A stretch of 12,747 bases of DNA from contig CALBTT010000086.1 in the NCBI GenBank assembly GCA_937967645.1, forward strand, positions 1 to 12,747. Direction: 5' to 3'. The notes beneath the pieces were generated by a model that saw only the letters and a program-made list of their open reading frames with translations, did not search any database and was not told the DNA's origin. Position 1 is the first letter of the stretch; each line of letters starts with the position of its first letter. The stretch comes from an uncultured Zoogloea sp. (lineage in GTDB: Bacteria > Pseudomonadota > Gammaproteobacteria > Burkholderiales > Rhodocyclaceae). This document shows positions 1-6,390 of this stretch, piece by piece. Position numbers and translations under genes: made by a program.

Positions 1-45
1 GATGGTGATTCGTGACTGGAGTTCAGACGTGTGCTCTTCCGATCT
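1..45 (+). other. Illumina P7/index adapter contamination at the contig end
   Basis: Positions 12-45 are identical to the Illumina TruSeq read-2 adapter. They begin GTGACTGGAGTTCAGACGTG and end GCTCTTCCGATCT at base 45. The preceding bases fit the rest of the same oligo: GAT at 1-3 is the end of the P7 segment, and the eight bases GGTGATTC at 4-11 sit exactly where an i7 index sits. Genomic sequence starts at 46. Translations here give the familiar adapter peptides (for example DWSSDVCSSDL), so no reading frame entering this stretch should be trusted. It should be trimmed. Confidence 0.98.
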
Positions 46-795
46 GCCGCTGGCGGCAGCCAGGCTGGCCCGCGCCAGGCCGATGGACATGCCGCACTGC
101 AGCCCCAGGAAGGCCGGTCGCACGCGGGGCAGGAAGACCCGCGCATCGGCGTGGATCAGCTCGGCGGCACCGGAGACCACGCCCTCGATGCGGATCGCCG
201 CGGTGTTGCTGCCACGCAGGGCCAGCAGTTGCAGGTCGTCACTGCGGGTGATGCCCGGGGTGTCGCCGCTGAAGGCGACCACCGCCGCCGGCCGGCCATC
301 GGTGGGCTCCACGGCCGCCGCCACCAGGTAGCCGGCGCGGCGCAGGTTGGTGACCCAGGGCAGGTTTCCGTCCAGGCGCCAGCCCTCGCCCGCCGGCGTG
401 GCGAGCACCTGCAGACTCTCGATGCCGGACAGGAACTTCATCGCATTCGACAGGCCGGTGGCGCCGGCCACCTCGCCGGCGAGCAGGGCCGGCAACCAGC
501 GCTGGCGCAAGGCGGCATTGTCACTCGCGAGCAGGTAGCCGATGAAGCAGCGCTGGCCCCAGAAGACGAAGGCGGCGGTGAGGGAGCGCTCCGCCACCCG
601 GGCGATGGCCTGCACGGCATCGAAGGTCGTGCCACCGCTTCCCCCCAGTTCGAGCGGCACGCCGATGCGGAAGAAGCCCGCCGCGCCGAGCAGCGGCACC
701 AGCCGGTCGGCATGCTCCGGGCCGGTGTCGAGGGACGCGGCGTGGGTGGCGATCCAGGCCAGGGCCTCGGCCTGGCTGCTGTGCGGGTGGCTCAT
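46..795 (-). CDS. Acyl-CoA dehydrogenase-like flavoprotein, C-terminal part missing
   Basis: 250 codons are readable from ATG 795-793 before the adapter interrupts the gene; family members are usually about 350-400 residues. The N-terminal helical region (about 1-108) contains GVPLELGGSGG (45-55), typical of acyl-CoA dehydrogenases. It is followed by the beta-domain with GATGLSN (111-117), the usual position of FAD contacts, and GWRLDGNLPWVTN (138-150). The C-terminal helical domain, where the catalytic base would lie, begins near 230 and is lost, so activity cannot be judged. The ATG overlaps the TGA of the AhpD-like gene (ATGA, 4 bp), which implies co-transcription and translational coupling. 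Related oxidoreductases include SfnB/DszC-type sulfur-scavenging enzymes as well as true acyl-CoA dehydrogenases. The substrate cannot be assigned. Confidence 0.85.
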
Positions 796-1352
796 GATTC
801 CAGGGCGCCCGGCTGAAAGGGGCGCAGTTCGGGGTTGATGTCGGTGCCGGCCAGGTTGTTGGCGAAGTTGCACAGGGTGGCCAGGCTGACGCCCAGGATC
901 ACCTCCAGCACCTGCTGCTCGTTGAAACCGGCGGCCAGGAAATCGGCCAATTCGCCCTTGGCCACCTTGCCGCGGCTCAGGATCACCGCCCGGGTGAAGG
1001 CCACCAGGGCGTCGACGCGGGCATTGCCGGTACCGGCCCGCTCCTGCAGGGCGCGCACCCGATCCTTCTCGAGGCCGGCCTTTTTGAGGGCGATGGCGGT
1101 GTGGCCGGCCACGCAGAAGTCGCAGCCATGCACGCTGGCGGCGGTGATCTGGACCACCTCGCGGTCGGCCAGGCTGAGGCTGGCGCGGGCGTTGATGCCG
1201 GACACCGTGAGGTAGGTCTCCAGGGCCACCGGGGCGTTGGCCAGCACGCCGATCAGGTTGGGCAGAAAGCCGTTGTTGCTGATCACCGTATCGATGAAGG
1301 CACGGCTACCCTCGGGGGCGCTGGCGGGGGTGTGGACGGTCAGGCGGGTCAT
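792..1352 (-). CDS. AhpD-like / carboxymuconolactone decarboxylase family protein
   Basis: This 186-residue protein has the AhpD-type redox core. Glu65, Cys77, Cys80 and His84 lie in REVVQITAASVHGCDFC followed by VAGH. The E-x11-C-x2-C-x3-H spacing is that of AhpD peroxidases (Glu118, Cys130, Cys133, His137 in the mycobacterial enzyme). Members of this fold reduce peroxides through the vicinal cysteines; the alternative is a structural relative of gamma-carboxymuconolactone decarboxylase, but the CxxC argues for a redox role. The start ATG 1352-1350 is preceded by a GGAG-like ribosome site. The stop overlaps the start of the acyl-CoA dehydrogenase-like gene, so the two probably act on the same substrate or protect the flavoenzyme from its own peroxide (inference). 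The AraC-type gene lies 120 bp upstream in the same direction and is the obvious candidate regulator. Confidence 0.88.
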   Translation of the reverse strand: MTRLTVHTPASAPEGSRAFIDTVISNNGFLPNLIGVLANAPVALETYLTVSGINARASLSLADREVVQITAASVHGCDFCVAGHTAIALKKAGLEKDRVRALQERAGTGNARVDALVAFTRAVILSRGKVAKGELADFLAAGFNEQQVLEVILGVSLATLCNFANNLAGTDINPELRPFQPGALES

Positions 1353-1472
1353 GGAAGGCTCCGGTACGGTTCGTGATGGAGGGATTGTCCCGATCGGCCG
1401 GGGCCGGCTCTATGCACGGGCGTCGCTGCTTTTTGCTCGATCGTCTCGCCCGCCGGGCCCGGGCCGGAAGAC

Positions 1473-2396
1473 TCAGTGCGCAGCACGCTGGCCGGGGCTC
1501 CGGCGGGCCCGCTGGAAGGCCCCCGGCTGCTCGCCGATGACCTTCTTGAAGGCCCGCGTGAAGGCGGCCTGGGAGCTGTAGCCCACATGCTCGGCAGCAC
1601 GCAGCACGCTGTCGCCCCGCTGCAGGCGGCGGGCGGCGATCTTCATGCGGACCTGCAGCAGGAACTGGGCCGGCGGCTGGCCGCTGGCCTCGACGAAGTG
1701 CTTGCAGAAGCACGCCCGCGACATGCAGGCGACCCGCGCCATGTCGTCCACCGACCAGGCCTTGCCGGGTTCGCGCAGCAGGTCGTCGAGCAGGGGCGCG
1801 AACTCCGGCCGGCGCGCCACCGCCAGCAGGCCCGCGGCCACGTCGTCGCGGCAGGCCACATCACGGATCACGTAGAAGAAGAGCAGCTCGGTGAGCCGCT
1901 CGATCAGCGGCGAGGCGGCCTCCCCATGCTGCTCGGCCTCAGCCAGGATGAGCCGGAACAAGGGCCCCACCGCCTCGCTCGACGGCGAATCGGCGCGGAT
2001 CACCACGTAGTCGGGGAAGGCGCTGCGGAACAGCTCGCCGAGCAGGCCCCGGAACTGGAAGAAGCCACAGGCCAGCCCGCAGGCGCCCGGCACCGCCGGG
2101 GCCATCGGCAGCATGCTGCGCGGCTGGCACTCGGGACCGGAGTCCGCCTCCGGGGTCAGGCTGTGCGGCAGGTCGCGCAGCAGGAAAACCCCCTCCCGCT
2201 CGCTCAGCCGGATCGGCGGTTGCCCCTCCAGGTGCAGCCACGAATGCCCGCGCAGCACCAGGTGGAAGCCGGCCCGCTCGCGCCCCGCCGTGGACGCGCG
2301 CCACGGGCCGCAATACTGGCCGACATGGAACAGGGTGGTGTCGAGCTCCAACCCACTGACGAGCCAGTGGGCGAGACGGTCTGTTTCAGAGAACAT
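1473..2396 (-). CDS. AraC-family transcriptional regulator (cupin-type N-terminus)
   Basis: I place the start at ATG 2396-2394, giving 307 residues. The longer open frame up to 2450 would begin inside the REP element and adds a non-conserved leader. Residues about 1-180 form a beta-rich sensing domain of the kind found in AraC regulators with cupin-like N-termini (HLVLRGHSWLHLEG at 45-58, FLLRDLPH at 71-78). The C-terminal 100 residues carry two helix-turn-helix units: WSVDDMARVACMSRACFCKH at 214-233 and SVLRAAEHVGYSSQAAFTRA at 263-282, followed by the conserved GEQPGAFQR. Cys224, Cys229 and Cys231 sit in the first recognition unit, which is unusual. It lies just upstream of the AhpD-like/acyl-CoA dehydrogenase pair in the same orientation, so it probably controls them; the inducer is unknown. 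Confidence 0.9.
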   Translation of the reverse strand: MFSETDRLAHWLVSGLELDTTLFHVGQYCGPWRASTAGRERAGFHLVLRGHSWLHLEGQPPIRLSEREGVFLLRDLPHSLTPEADSGPECQPRSMLPMAPAVPGACGLACGFFQFRGLLGELFRSAFPDYVVIRADSPSSEAVGPLFRLILAEAEQHGEAASPLIERLTELLFFYVIRDVACRDDVAAGLLAVARRPEFAPLLDDLLREPGKAWSVDDMARVACMSRACFCKHFVEASGQPPAQFLLQVRMKIAARRLQRGDSVLRAAEHVGYSSQAAFTRAFKKVIGEQPGAFQRARRSPGQRAAH

Positions 2397-2417
2397 GGTG
2401 GTCTTTGTCTGGTGCGG

Positions 2418-2503
2418 TGCAGGGGCGGCTTCAACCGCCCGCCAATGCATGATCGAAGTCCGCGGGCGGCTGAAGCCGCCCCTACAGCCCTACAGCCCCT
2501 ACA
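2418..2503. repeat. REPIN 1: inverted pair of REP hairpins
   Basis: Two 23-bp units in opposite orientation, 2418-2440 and 2464-2486, match at 21 of 23 positions as inverted copies and are separated by 23 bp. The right unit contains an 8-bp perfect stem, GGGCGGCT/AGCCGCCC, with a 2-nt loop, followed by CTAC (GTAG on the other strand). The left unit is decayed: its foot reads GCAG instead of GTAG, and one stem pair is a C.A mismatch. Further CCCTACAG-type half motifs continue to 2503. GTAG at the foot of a short GC-rich hairpin is the known hallmark of REP sequences mobilised by RAYT (TnpA-REP) transposases. The element lies between the AraC gene and the small XRE gene and may also act as a transcript 3' end structure. 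Confidence 0.88.
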
Positions 2504-2774
2504 TGGACAGGCTAGCGGCCGGGGAGCGCGCAACACTCACGCCCCCCGGCCGTATGTCCCGCTCGGCTTCCTCGACGAGGGCCGACGGGGTGGCACCCAA
2601 GGCGGCGGCGATCTTGAGTACGGTGGCCAGCGAAGGGGTCGAGTTGCCCCGCTCCACCTCGCCGCTGTAAGAACGGCTGAGGCCGGCACGGTCGGCAAAC
2701 TCCTCCTGGGACCAGCCACGGGCCGTGCGGTGGCGGCGCACCACCAGGCCGAAACGCCGGGTCAGGGTGCTCAT
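2499..2774 (-). CDS. Small XRE/Cro-type helix-turn-helix regulator
   Basis: 91 residues from ATG 2774-2772. An AAGGAG ribosome site (2787-2782) seven bases upstream and a 4-bp ATGA overlap with the serine acetyltransferase stop fix the start. Residues about 8-68 are a complete HTH_3 domain: LVVRRHRTARGWSQEEFA, then AGLSRSYSGEVERGNSTPSL and VLKIAAALG. The tail (about 70-91) has no recognisable effector domain, and its last codons, Met-TAG, fall in the repeat flank of REPIN 1, so the repeat supplies the stop. As the third gene of a cysK-epsC operon it is a plausible autoregulator of cysteine synthesis (inference). The inverted repeat at 4887-4909 upstream of cysK is a candidate binding site. 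Confidence 0.87.
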   Translation of the reverse strand: MSTLTRRFGLVVRRHRTARGWSQEEFADRAGLSRSYSGEVERGNSTPSLATVLKIAAALGATPSALVEEAERDIRPGGVSVARSPAASLSM

Positions 2775-3796
2775 GCCCGCACTCCTTCCCGCAGGGCCGG
2801 CGCGTGCTGCTGCAGGCTGGCCTGGCTGATGTGGCTGCCCGGCGGCACGCTGTGGGTGAGCCACACATTGCCGCCGATGCTGGAGCCGGCGCCGATGGTG
2901 ATGCGCCCCAGGATGGTGGCACCCGCATACACCACCACATCGTCTTCCAGCACCGGATGGCGGGGCTGCCCCTTGGCCAGGGCACCGTCCTCGCTCACCT
3001 CGAAGCGCTTGGCACCGAGGGTGACCGCCTGGTAGAGGCGGACCCGGTTGCCGATCACCGCCGTCTCGCCGATCACCACGCCGGTGCCGTGGTCGATGAA
3101 GAAGCTGTGGCCGATGGTGGCCCCCGGATGGATGTCGATGCCGGTGGCCGAATGGGCCAGCTCGGACACGATGCGGGCGATCAGCGGCACGCCGAAGCGG
3201 TACAGGCGATGGGCGATGCGATGATGGATCACCGCCAGCACGCCGGGGTAGCACAGCACGATCTCGTCCACGCTGCGCGCCGCCGGGTCGCCCTGGTAGG
3301 CGGCCAGCACGTCGGTGTCGAGCAGCGCCCGGATGTCCGGCAGCACCGCGGCAAACTCGCGCACCAGGCCGATGGCCTGGGCCCGCGCCACGTCGACGCT
3401 CAGCGCCGAATGGCGGGCCTGGTGCAGGAGCTCCAGGGTGACCTGCTCGAGCAGCCCGTGCAGGGCCGCGTCGAGGGTGTAGCCGACGTAGAAATCCTCG
3501 CTCTCCTGGCGCAGGTCGGTGGGCCCCAGGCGCATCGGGAAGAGCGCCCCGACCAGCTGCCCGACGATCAGCTCGAGGGCATCCCGGGACGGAAACTCGC
3601 GCCCGCCAAACTCCTTGGTACGCCCCTGGGATTCACGCCAGCGGTCGCGCACGGCGCGCAGGCCGCCCACCACGGCGGCGAGATCCCAGTGCCCGGAGTC
3701 GGTGGCCTGACGGGCAATGCCGAGCGGACTTGTCGGGCTTTCTTCGCCCTGACGGGCGCCAATGCGCGCCCCCCCGGGTGAGCGGAGCGTGCTCAT
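2771..3796 (-). CDS. epsC: Serine O-acetyltransferase, EpsC type
   Basis: A cytoplasmic enzyme that transfers acetyl from acetyl-CoA to serine, giving O-acetylserine for CysK. The protein has 341 residues: a helical N-terminal part (about 70-210, with DTDVLAAYQGDPAA at 160-173), then a left-handed beta-helix of hexapeptide repeats (HPGATIGHSFFIDHGTGVVI at 223-242, ILGRITIGAGSSIGGNVWL at 295-313). His236 in DHGTG and His280 in GQPRHPV correspond to the two active-site histidines of CysE. The first 70 residues are poorly conserved and rich in Gly, Arg and Ser. The chain ends REGVRA, so it lacks the C-terminal isoleucine with which CysE enzymes dock into the CysK active site. The start ATG 3796-3794 overlaps the cysK stop (ATGA), and its own stop overlaps the XRE gene start. 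Confidence 0.92.
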   Translation of the reverse strand: MSTLRSPGGARIGARQGEESPTSPLGIARQATDSGHWDLAAVVGGLRAVRDRWRESQGRTKEFGGREFPSRDALELIVGQLVGALFPMRLGPTDLRQESEDFYVGYTLDAALHGLLEQVTLELLHQARHSALSVDVARAQAIGLVREFAAVLPDIRALLDTDVLAAYQGDPAARSVDEIVLCYPGVLAVIHHRIAHRLYRFGVPLIARIVSELAHSATGIDIHPGATIGHSFFIDHGTGVVIGETAVIGNRVRLYQAVTLGAKRFEVSEDGALAKGQPRHPVLEDDVVVYAGATILGRITIGAGSSIGGNVWLTHSVPPGSHISQASLQQHAPALREGVRA

Positions 3797-4770
3797 GCCG
3801 GCAGCCCCGCCGCGTCGAACACGCCCTCGAAGAGCACCGAGCTGAGATAGCGTTCTCCGGAATCGGGCAGCACCACCACGATGGTCTTGCCCGCATTCTC
3901 GGGACGCCTGGCCAGGCGCGCCGCCACCGCCGCGGCCGCGCCGCTGGAGATGCCGGACAGGATGCCCTCCTCGCGGGCCAGGCGGCGGGCGTAGTCCACC
4001 GCCTCCTCGTTGCTGACCTGCTCGATGGCGTCCACCAGGGACAGGTCGAGCACCCCCGGCACGAAGCCGGCGCCGATCCCCTGGATCTTGTGGGGCCCCG
4101 GCTTGAGTGGCTCGCCGCTGCGGGTCTGGCTCAGCACCGGGCTGGCCGACGGCTCCACGGCCACCGACTGGATGGCCTTGCCACGCCCCTGCTTGAAATA
4201 GCGGGTGACCCCGGTGATGGTGCCGCCAGTGCCCACGCCGGAGACGAAGATGTCCACCTGGCCATCGGTGTCCTGCCAGATCTCGGGGCCGGTGGTGGTT
4301 TCATGGATTTCCGGGTTGGCCGGGTTCTTGAACTGCTGCAGCAGCACGTACTTGTCCGGATCGGAGGCAGCGATCTCCTCGGCCTTGGCCACCGCGCCGC
4401 TCATGCCCTTGGCACCTTCGGTCAGCACCAGCCGGGCACCGTAGGCGAGGAGCAGCTTGCGCCGCTCCAGGCTCATGGTCTCGGGCATGGTGAGGGTCAG
4501 AGGGATCCCCTTGGCCGCCGCGACGAAGGCCAGGGCGATCCCGGTGTTGCCGCTGGTGGGCTCGACCAGTTCCTTGCCCGGCCCCAGCAGGCCGCGCTTC
4601 TCGGCGTCCCAGATCAGGGCGGCGCCGATCCGGCACTTGACCGAATAAGCCGGGTTGCGCCCCTCGATCTTGGCCAGCACGGTGGCACCGGCGCCTTCGG
4701 TGATGCGGTTGAGCTTGACCAGCGGGGTGCGGCCGATGGACTGGGCATTGTCCGTGAACCAGTGGGACAT
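3793..4770 (-). CDS. cysK: Cysteine synthase A (O-acetylserine sulfhydrylase)
   Basis: A PLP enzyme that makes cysteine from O-acetylserine and sulfide. I start at ATG 4770-4768 (325 residues, the normal CysK length), preceded by AAGGAG at 4782-4777 with a 6-base spacer. The open frame extending to 4863 has no ribosome site. Key motifs: NPAYSVKCRIG with the PLP lysine Lys45, the substrate loop PTSGNTG at 71-77, the phosphate-binding GVGTGGTITG, KIQGIGAGFVP, and SGISSGAA near the C-terminus. SVKCRIG and the IQGIGAGFVP segment favour CysK over CysM. It is the first gene of the operon cysK-epsC-xre, reading away from the divergent MBL-fold gene. Nothing appears broken. Confidence 0.96.
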   Translation of the reverse strand: MSHWFTDNAQSIGRTPLVKLNRITEGAGATVLAKIEGRNPAYSVKCRIGAALIWDAEKRGLLGPGKELVEPTSGNTGIALAFVAAAKGIPLTLTMPETMSLERRKLLLAYGARLVLTEGAKGMSGAVAKAEEIAASDPDKYVLLQQFKNPANPEIHETTTGPEIWQDTDGQVDIFVSGVGTGGTITGVTRYFKQGRGKAIQSVAVEPSASPVLSQTRSGEPLKPGPHKIQGIGAGFVPGVLDLSLVDAIEQVSNEEAVDYARRLAREEGILSGISSGAAAAVAARLARRPENAGKTIVVVLPDSGERYLSSVLFEGVFDAAGLPA

Positions 4771-4776
4771 GGGGCT

Positions 4777-4782
4777 CTCCTT
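4777..4782 (-). promoter_or_regulatory. Ribosome binding site deciding the cysK start
   Basis: AAGGAG on the minus strand, six bases before ATG 4770. It rules out the upstream in-frame ATG at 4863, whose extra 31 residues have no counterpart in CysK proteins. Confidence 0.85.
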
Positions 4783-4886
4783 GGAGGATTCGGATGGGAA
4801 GATGAATGGATCCGCCAACCTTAGCGCCGCCCCTCGCGGGCACGAACCAACAATATGTGCCAAGGATTTCAGCCCGGGCGGAATTA

Positions 4887-4909
4887 GCTTAGCTGCGGAT
4901 CTGCTAAGC
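4887..4909. promoter_or_regulatory. Perfect inverted repeat, candidate operator between cysK and the MBL gene
   Basis: GCTTAGC (4887-4893) and GCTAAGC (4903-4909) are perfect reverse complements separated by 9 bp, with centres one to two helical turns apart. The site lies in the 213-bp divergent region, 117 bp upstream of the cysK ATG and 75 bp upstream of the plus-strand MBL gene. Its dyad symmetry and position suit a dimeric repressor or activator; the XRE protein at the end of the cysK operon and a LysR-type regulator such as CysB are both possible binders. The assignment is inference from symmetry and location only. Confidence 0.45.
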
Positions 4910-4921
4910 CCGGCACCGCGC

Positions 4922-4950
4922 TATACACCCCCGCCAGCGGCAGGTAGACT
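4922..4950 (+). promoter_or_regulatory. Possible promoter for the MBL-fold gene
   Basis: TATACA (4922-4927) and TAGACT (4945-4950) are 17 bp apart, and each matches four of six positions of the sigma-70 -35 and -10 consensus. Transcription would start near 4957, about 27 bases before ATG 4984, with the inverted repeat at 4887-4909 just upstream of the -35. The match is weak. Confidence 0.3.
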
Positions 4951-4983
4951 TTCGCGGCTTCAGCCACAGCAAGCGGACAGCAC

Positions 4984-6369
4984 ATGACTCCGGGAACCAT
5001 CCCCCCCGCCGGACCGGCAGGCCGGGTGAGCTTTTTGAACCACAGCTGCCTCCTGGTCGAGAGCCCCCAGGTCCGGATGCTGTGCGACCCGTGGTTCGAG
5101 GGCAGCGCCTTCAACGACGGCTGGCGCCTGCTGGCGGAGCAGTCGCACCGGCTCGACGAGATCGCCTGCGATTACATCTGGCTGTCCCATGAGCACCCGG
5201 ATCATTTCTCCATCCCGACCCTGCGCCGGCTGGATTCGCCGCGCCGCTTCATCTACCAGAAGACCCGCGACAACAAGGTCCGGCAGTACCTGCTCGACCG
5301 CGGCCACAGCTGCATCGAGCTGGATGAGGCCACCCCCCATGCCTTCGGGGACATCACCAAGACGATTTACGTCAGCGACGGCTACGACTCGGCCTCGGTG
5401 ATCGAATTCCCGGATGGCTCGACCTTCCTGAACGCCAATGATGCCCGCCTCGAACTGGGCGGCAACATCGAGCGGATCCGCAGCCGCCACCCGCGGATCG
5501 ATCTGCTGGCGGCCCAGTTTTCCTATGCCAACTGGGCCGGCAACGAGGGCGACGAGACCACACCCTTCGACCAGCAGCAGCTCGTGATCGAGCGGCTCAA
5601 GACCTACATCCAGGCCTTCCAGCCGAAGAAGGTCATCCTGTTTGCCTCCTTCGTCTATTACTCCCACGAAGAGAACTTCTACTGGAACCGGCACTGGCTG
5701 CCGCGGGTGCTGGAGGCCCTGCAGGAACATGCGGACCGGATCATCGTGCCCCGCCCCGACCAGGTCTTCGACCTGGCGGACCTGGCCGGGCAGGACTTCA
5801 CGGAAGAGAACCGCAGGTCGGTGGCCTTCTGGGAGCAGGCCGCGGCGGGCATCCAGGCCGTGGATCGCAGCAACCGGAACATCGGGCTCGACGACATCCG
5901 CCAAGCCTACCGGGACTTCTTCGAGGAGACCTGGTCGGAGAATGCGATGAGCACGGCGCTGACCGAACAGAACCGGGATTTTTCCCTGGTCGTCCGGTTA
6001 CCGGACCTGGCCCGATCCCTGAGGCTGTACCTGTTCCAGGAGCGGCTCGAGGTGCTTCCGGCGGAGGCCGCGCCGGATCACGACATCCAGGTGACAGCCG
6101 AGACCCTGTGCTTCCTGCTGCGCAACAAGTTCGGGCGGGGCACCCTCTCGATCAACAGCCGGATCCAGTTCAATTACCCCAGCGCCCACCGCTTCTTCAT
6201 CTTTTTCTTCATCCCCTACGCCAACAACATCGGCCGCTACTTCCGGGAAGGCCGCCTGGACGCCGCGCAACTGGAGAGCATTGCGCGGACCTCGGTGATG
6301 ATGTCGATCCTGAAGGCCAGCCCGGCGGCGGTGAGCAATCTGGCGGCGGACCTCCGCACGTTTGCCTGA
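4984..6369 (+). CDS. MBL-fold metallo-hydrolase resembling the hydrolase half of CMP-Neu5Ac hydroxylase
   Basis: 461 residues and no signal peptide, so cytoplasmic. The metal motif HxHxDH is present as HEHPDH (69-74). Around it, DPWFEGSAFNDGW (35-47), LSHEHPDHFSIPTL (67-80), FASFVYYSHEE (220-230) and IVPRPDQVFDL (254-264) follow the order and wording of the MBL part of CMAH-type hydroxylases (DPW..GPAF..GW, SH.H.DH.S.PTL, a later SHP segment, TPRP...DLG). The N-terminal Rieske domain of CMAH is absent; the chain begins directly at the fold. Asp153 in NAND is a likely bridging metal ligand. Residues about 330-450 form an extra domain, possibly SCP2-like. The start is ATG 4984 with only a weak ribosome site; GTG at 5026 is an alternative. 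It is the only plus-strand gene and converges on the methyltransferase. The substrate is unknown; a sugar nucleotide or glycan is a guess. Confidence 0.8.
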   Translation: MTPGTIPPAGPAGRVSFLNHSCLLVESPQVRMLCDPWFEGSAFNDGWRLLAEQSHRLDEIACDYIWLSHEHPDHFSIPTLRRLDSPRRFIYQKTRDNKVRQYLLDRGHSCIELDEATPHAFGDITKTIYVSDGYDSASVIEFPDGSTFLNANDARLELGGNIERIRSRHPRIDLLAAQFSYANWAGNEGDETTPFDQQQLVIERLKTYIQAFQPKKVILFASFVYYSHEENFYWNRHWLPRVLEALQEHADRIIVPRPDQVFDLADLAGQDFTEENRRSVAFWEQAAAGIQAVDRSNRNIGLDDIRQAYRDFFEETWSENAMSTALTEQNRDFSLVVRLPDLARSLRLYLFQERLEVLPAEAAPDHDIQVTAETLCFLLRNKFGRGTLSINSRIQFNYPSAHRFFIFFFIPYANNIGRYFREGRLDAAQLESIARTSVMMSILKASPAAVSNLAADLRTFA

Positions 6370-6390
6370 GCCACGGCCAGGCGCCAGGCC

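Noticed and set aside
2..816. Plus-strand frames beginning in the first 31 bases
   Set aside because: They start inside the Illumina adapter and continue antisense to the acyl-CoA dehydrogenase-like gene.
2397..2450. Longer AraC start at 2450
   Set aside because: The extra 18 residues are encoded by the REP element and have no family counterpart; ATG 2396 gives a normal AraC length.
2418..2503. CRISPR-like reading of the repeat-spacer-repeat arrangement
   Set aside because: The two repeats are inverted rather than direct, there are only two, and GTAG-footed hairpins mark REP elements.
4842..4875. TTGGCAC followed by TTGG on the minus strand, resembling a sigma-54 promoter for cysK
   Set aside because: The spacing to the -12 element is off by one, and the required GC is TG at the correct position. 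A resemblance of the -24 half alone is not enough.
4960..5904. Minus-strand open frame of 314 codons opposite the CMAH-like gene
   Set aside because: Low-complexity antisense translation; the plus strand encodes a protein with a metal-binding motif in the expected fold context.
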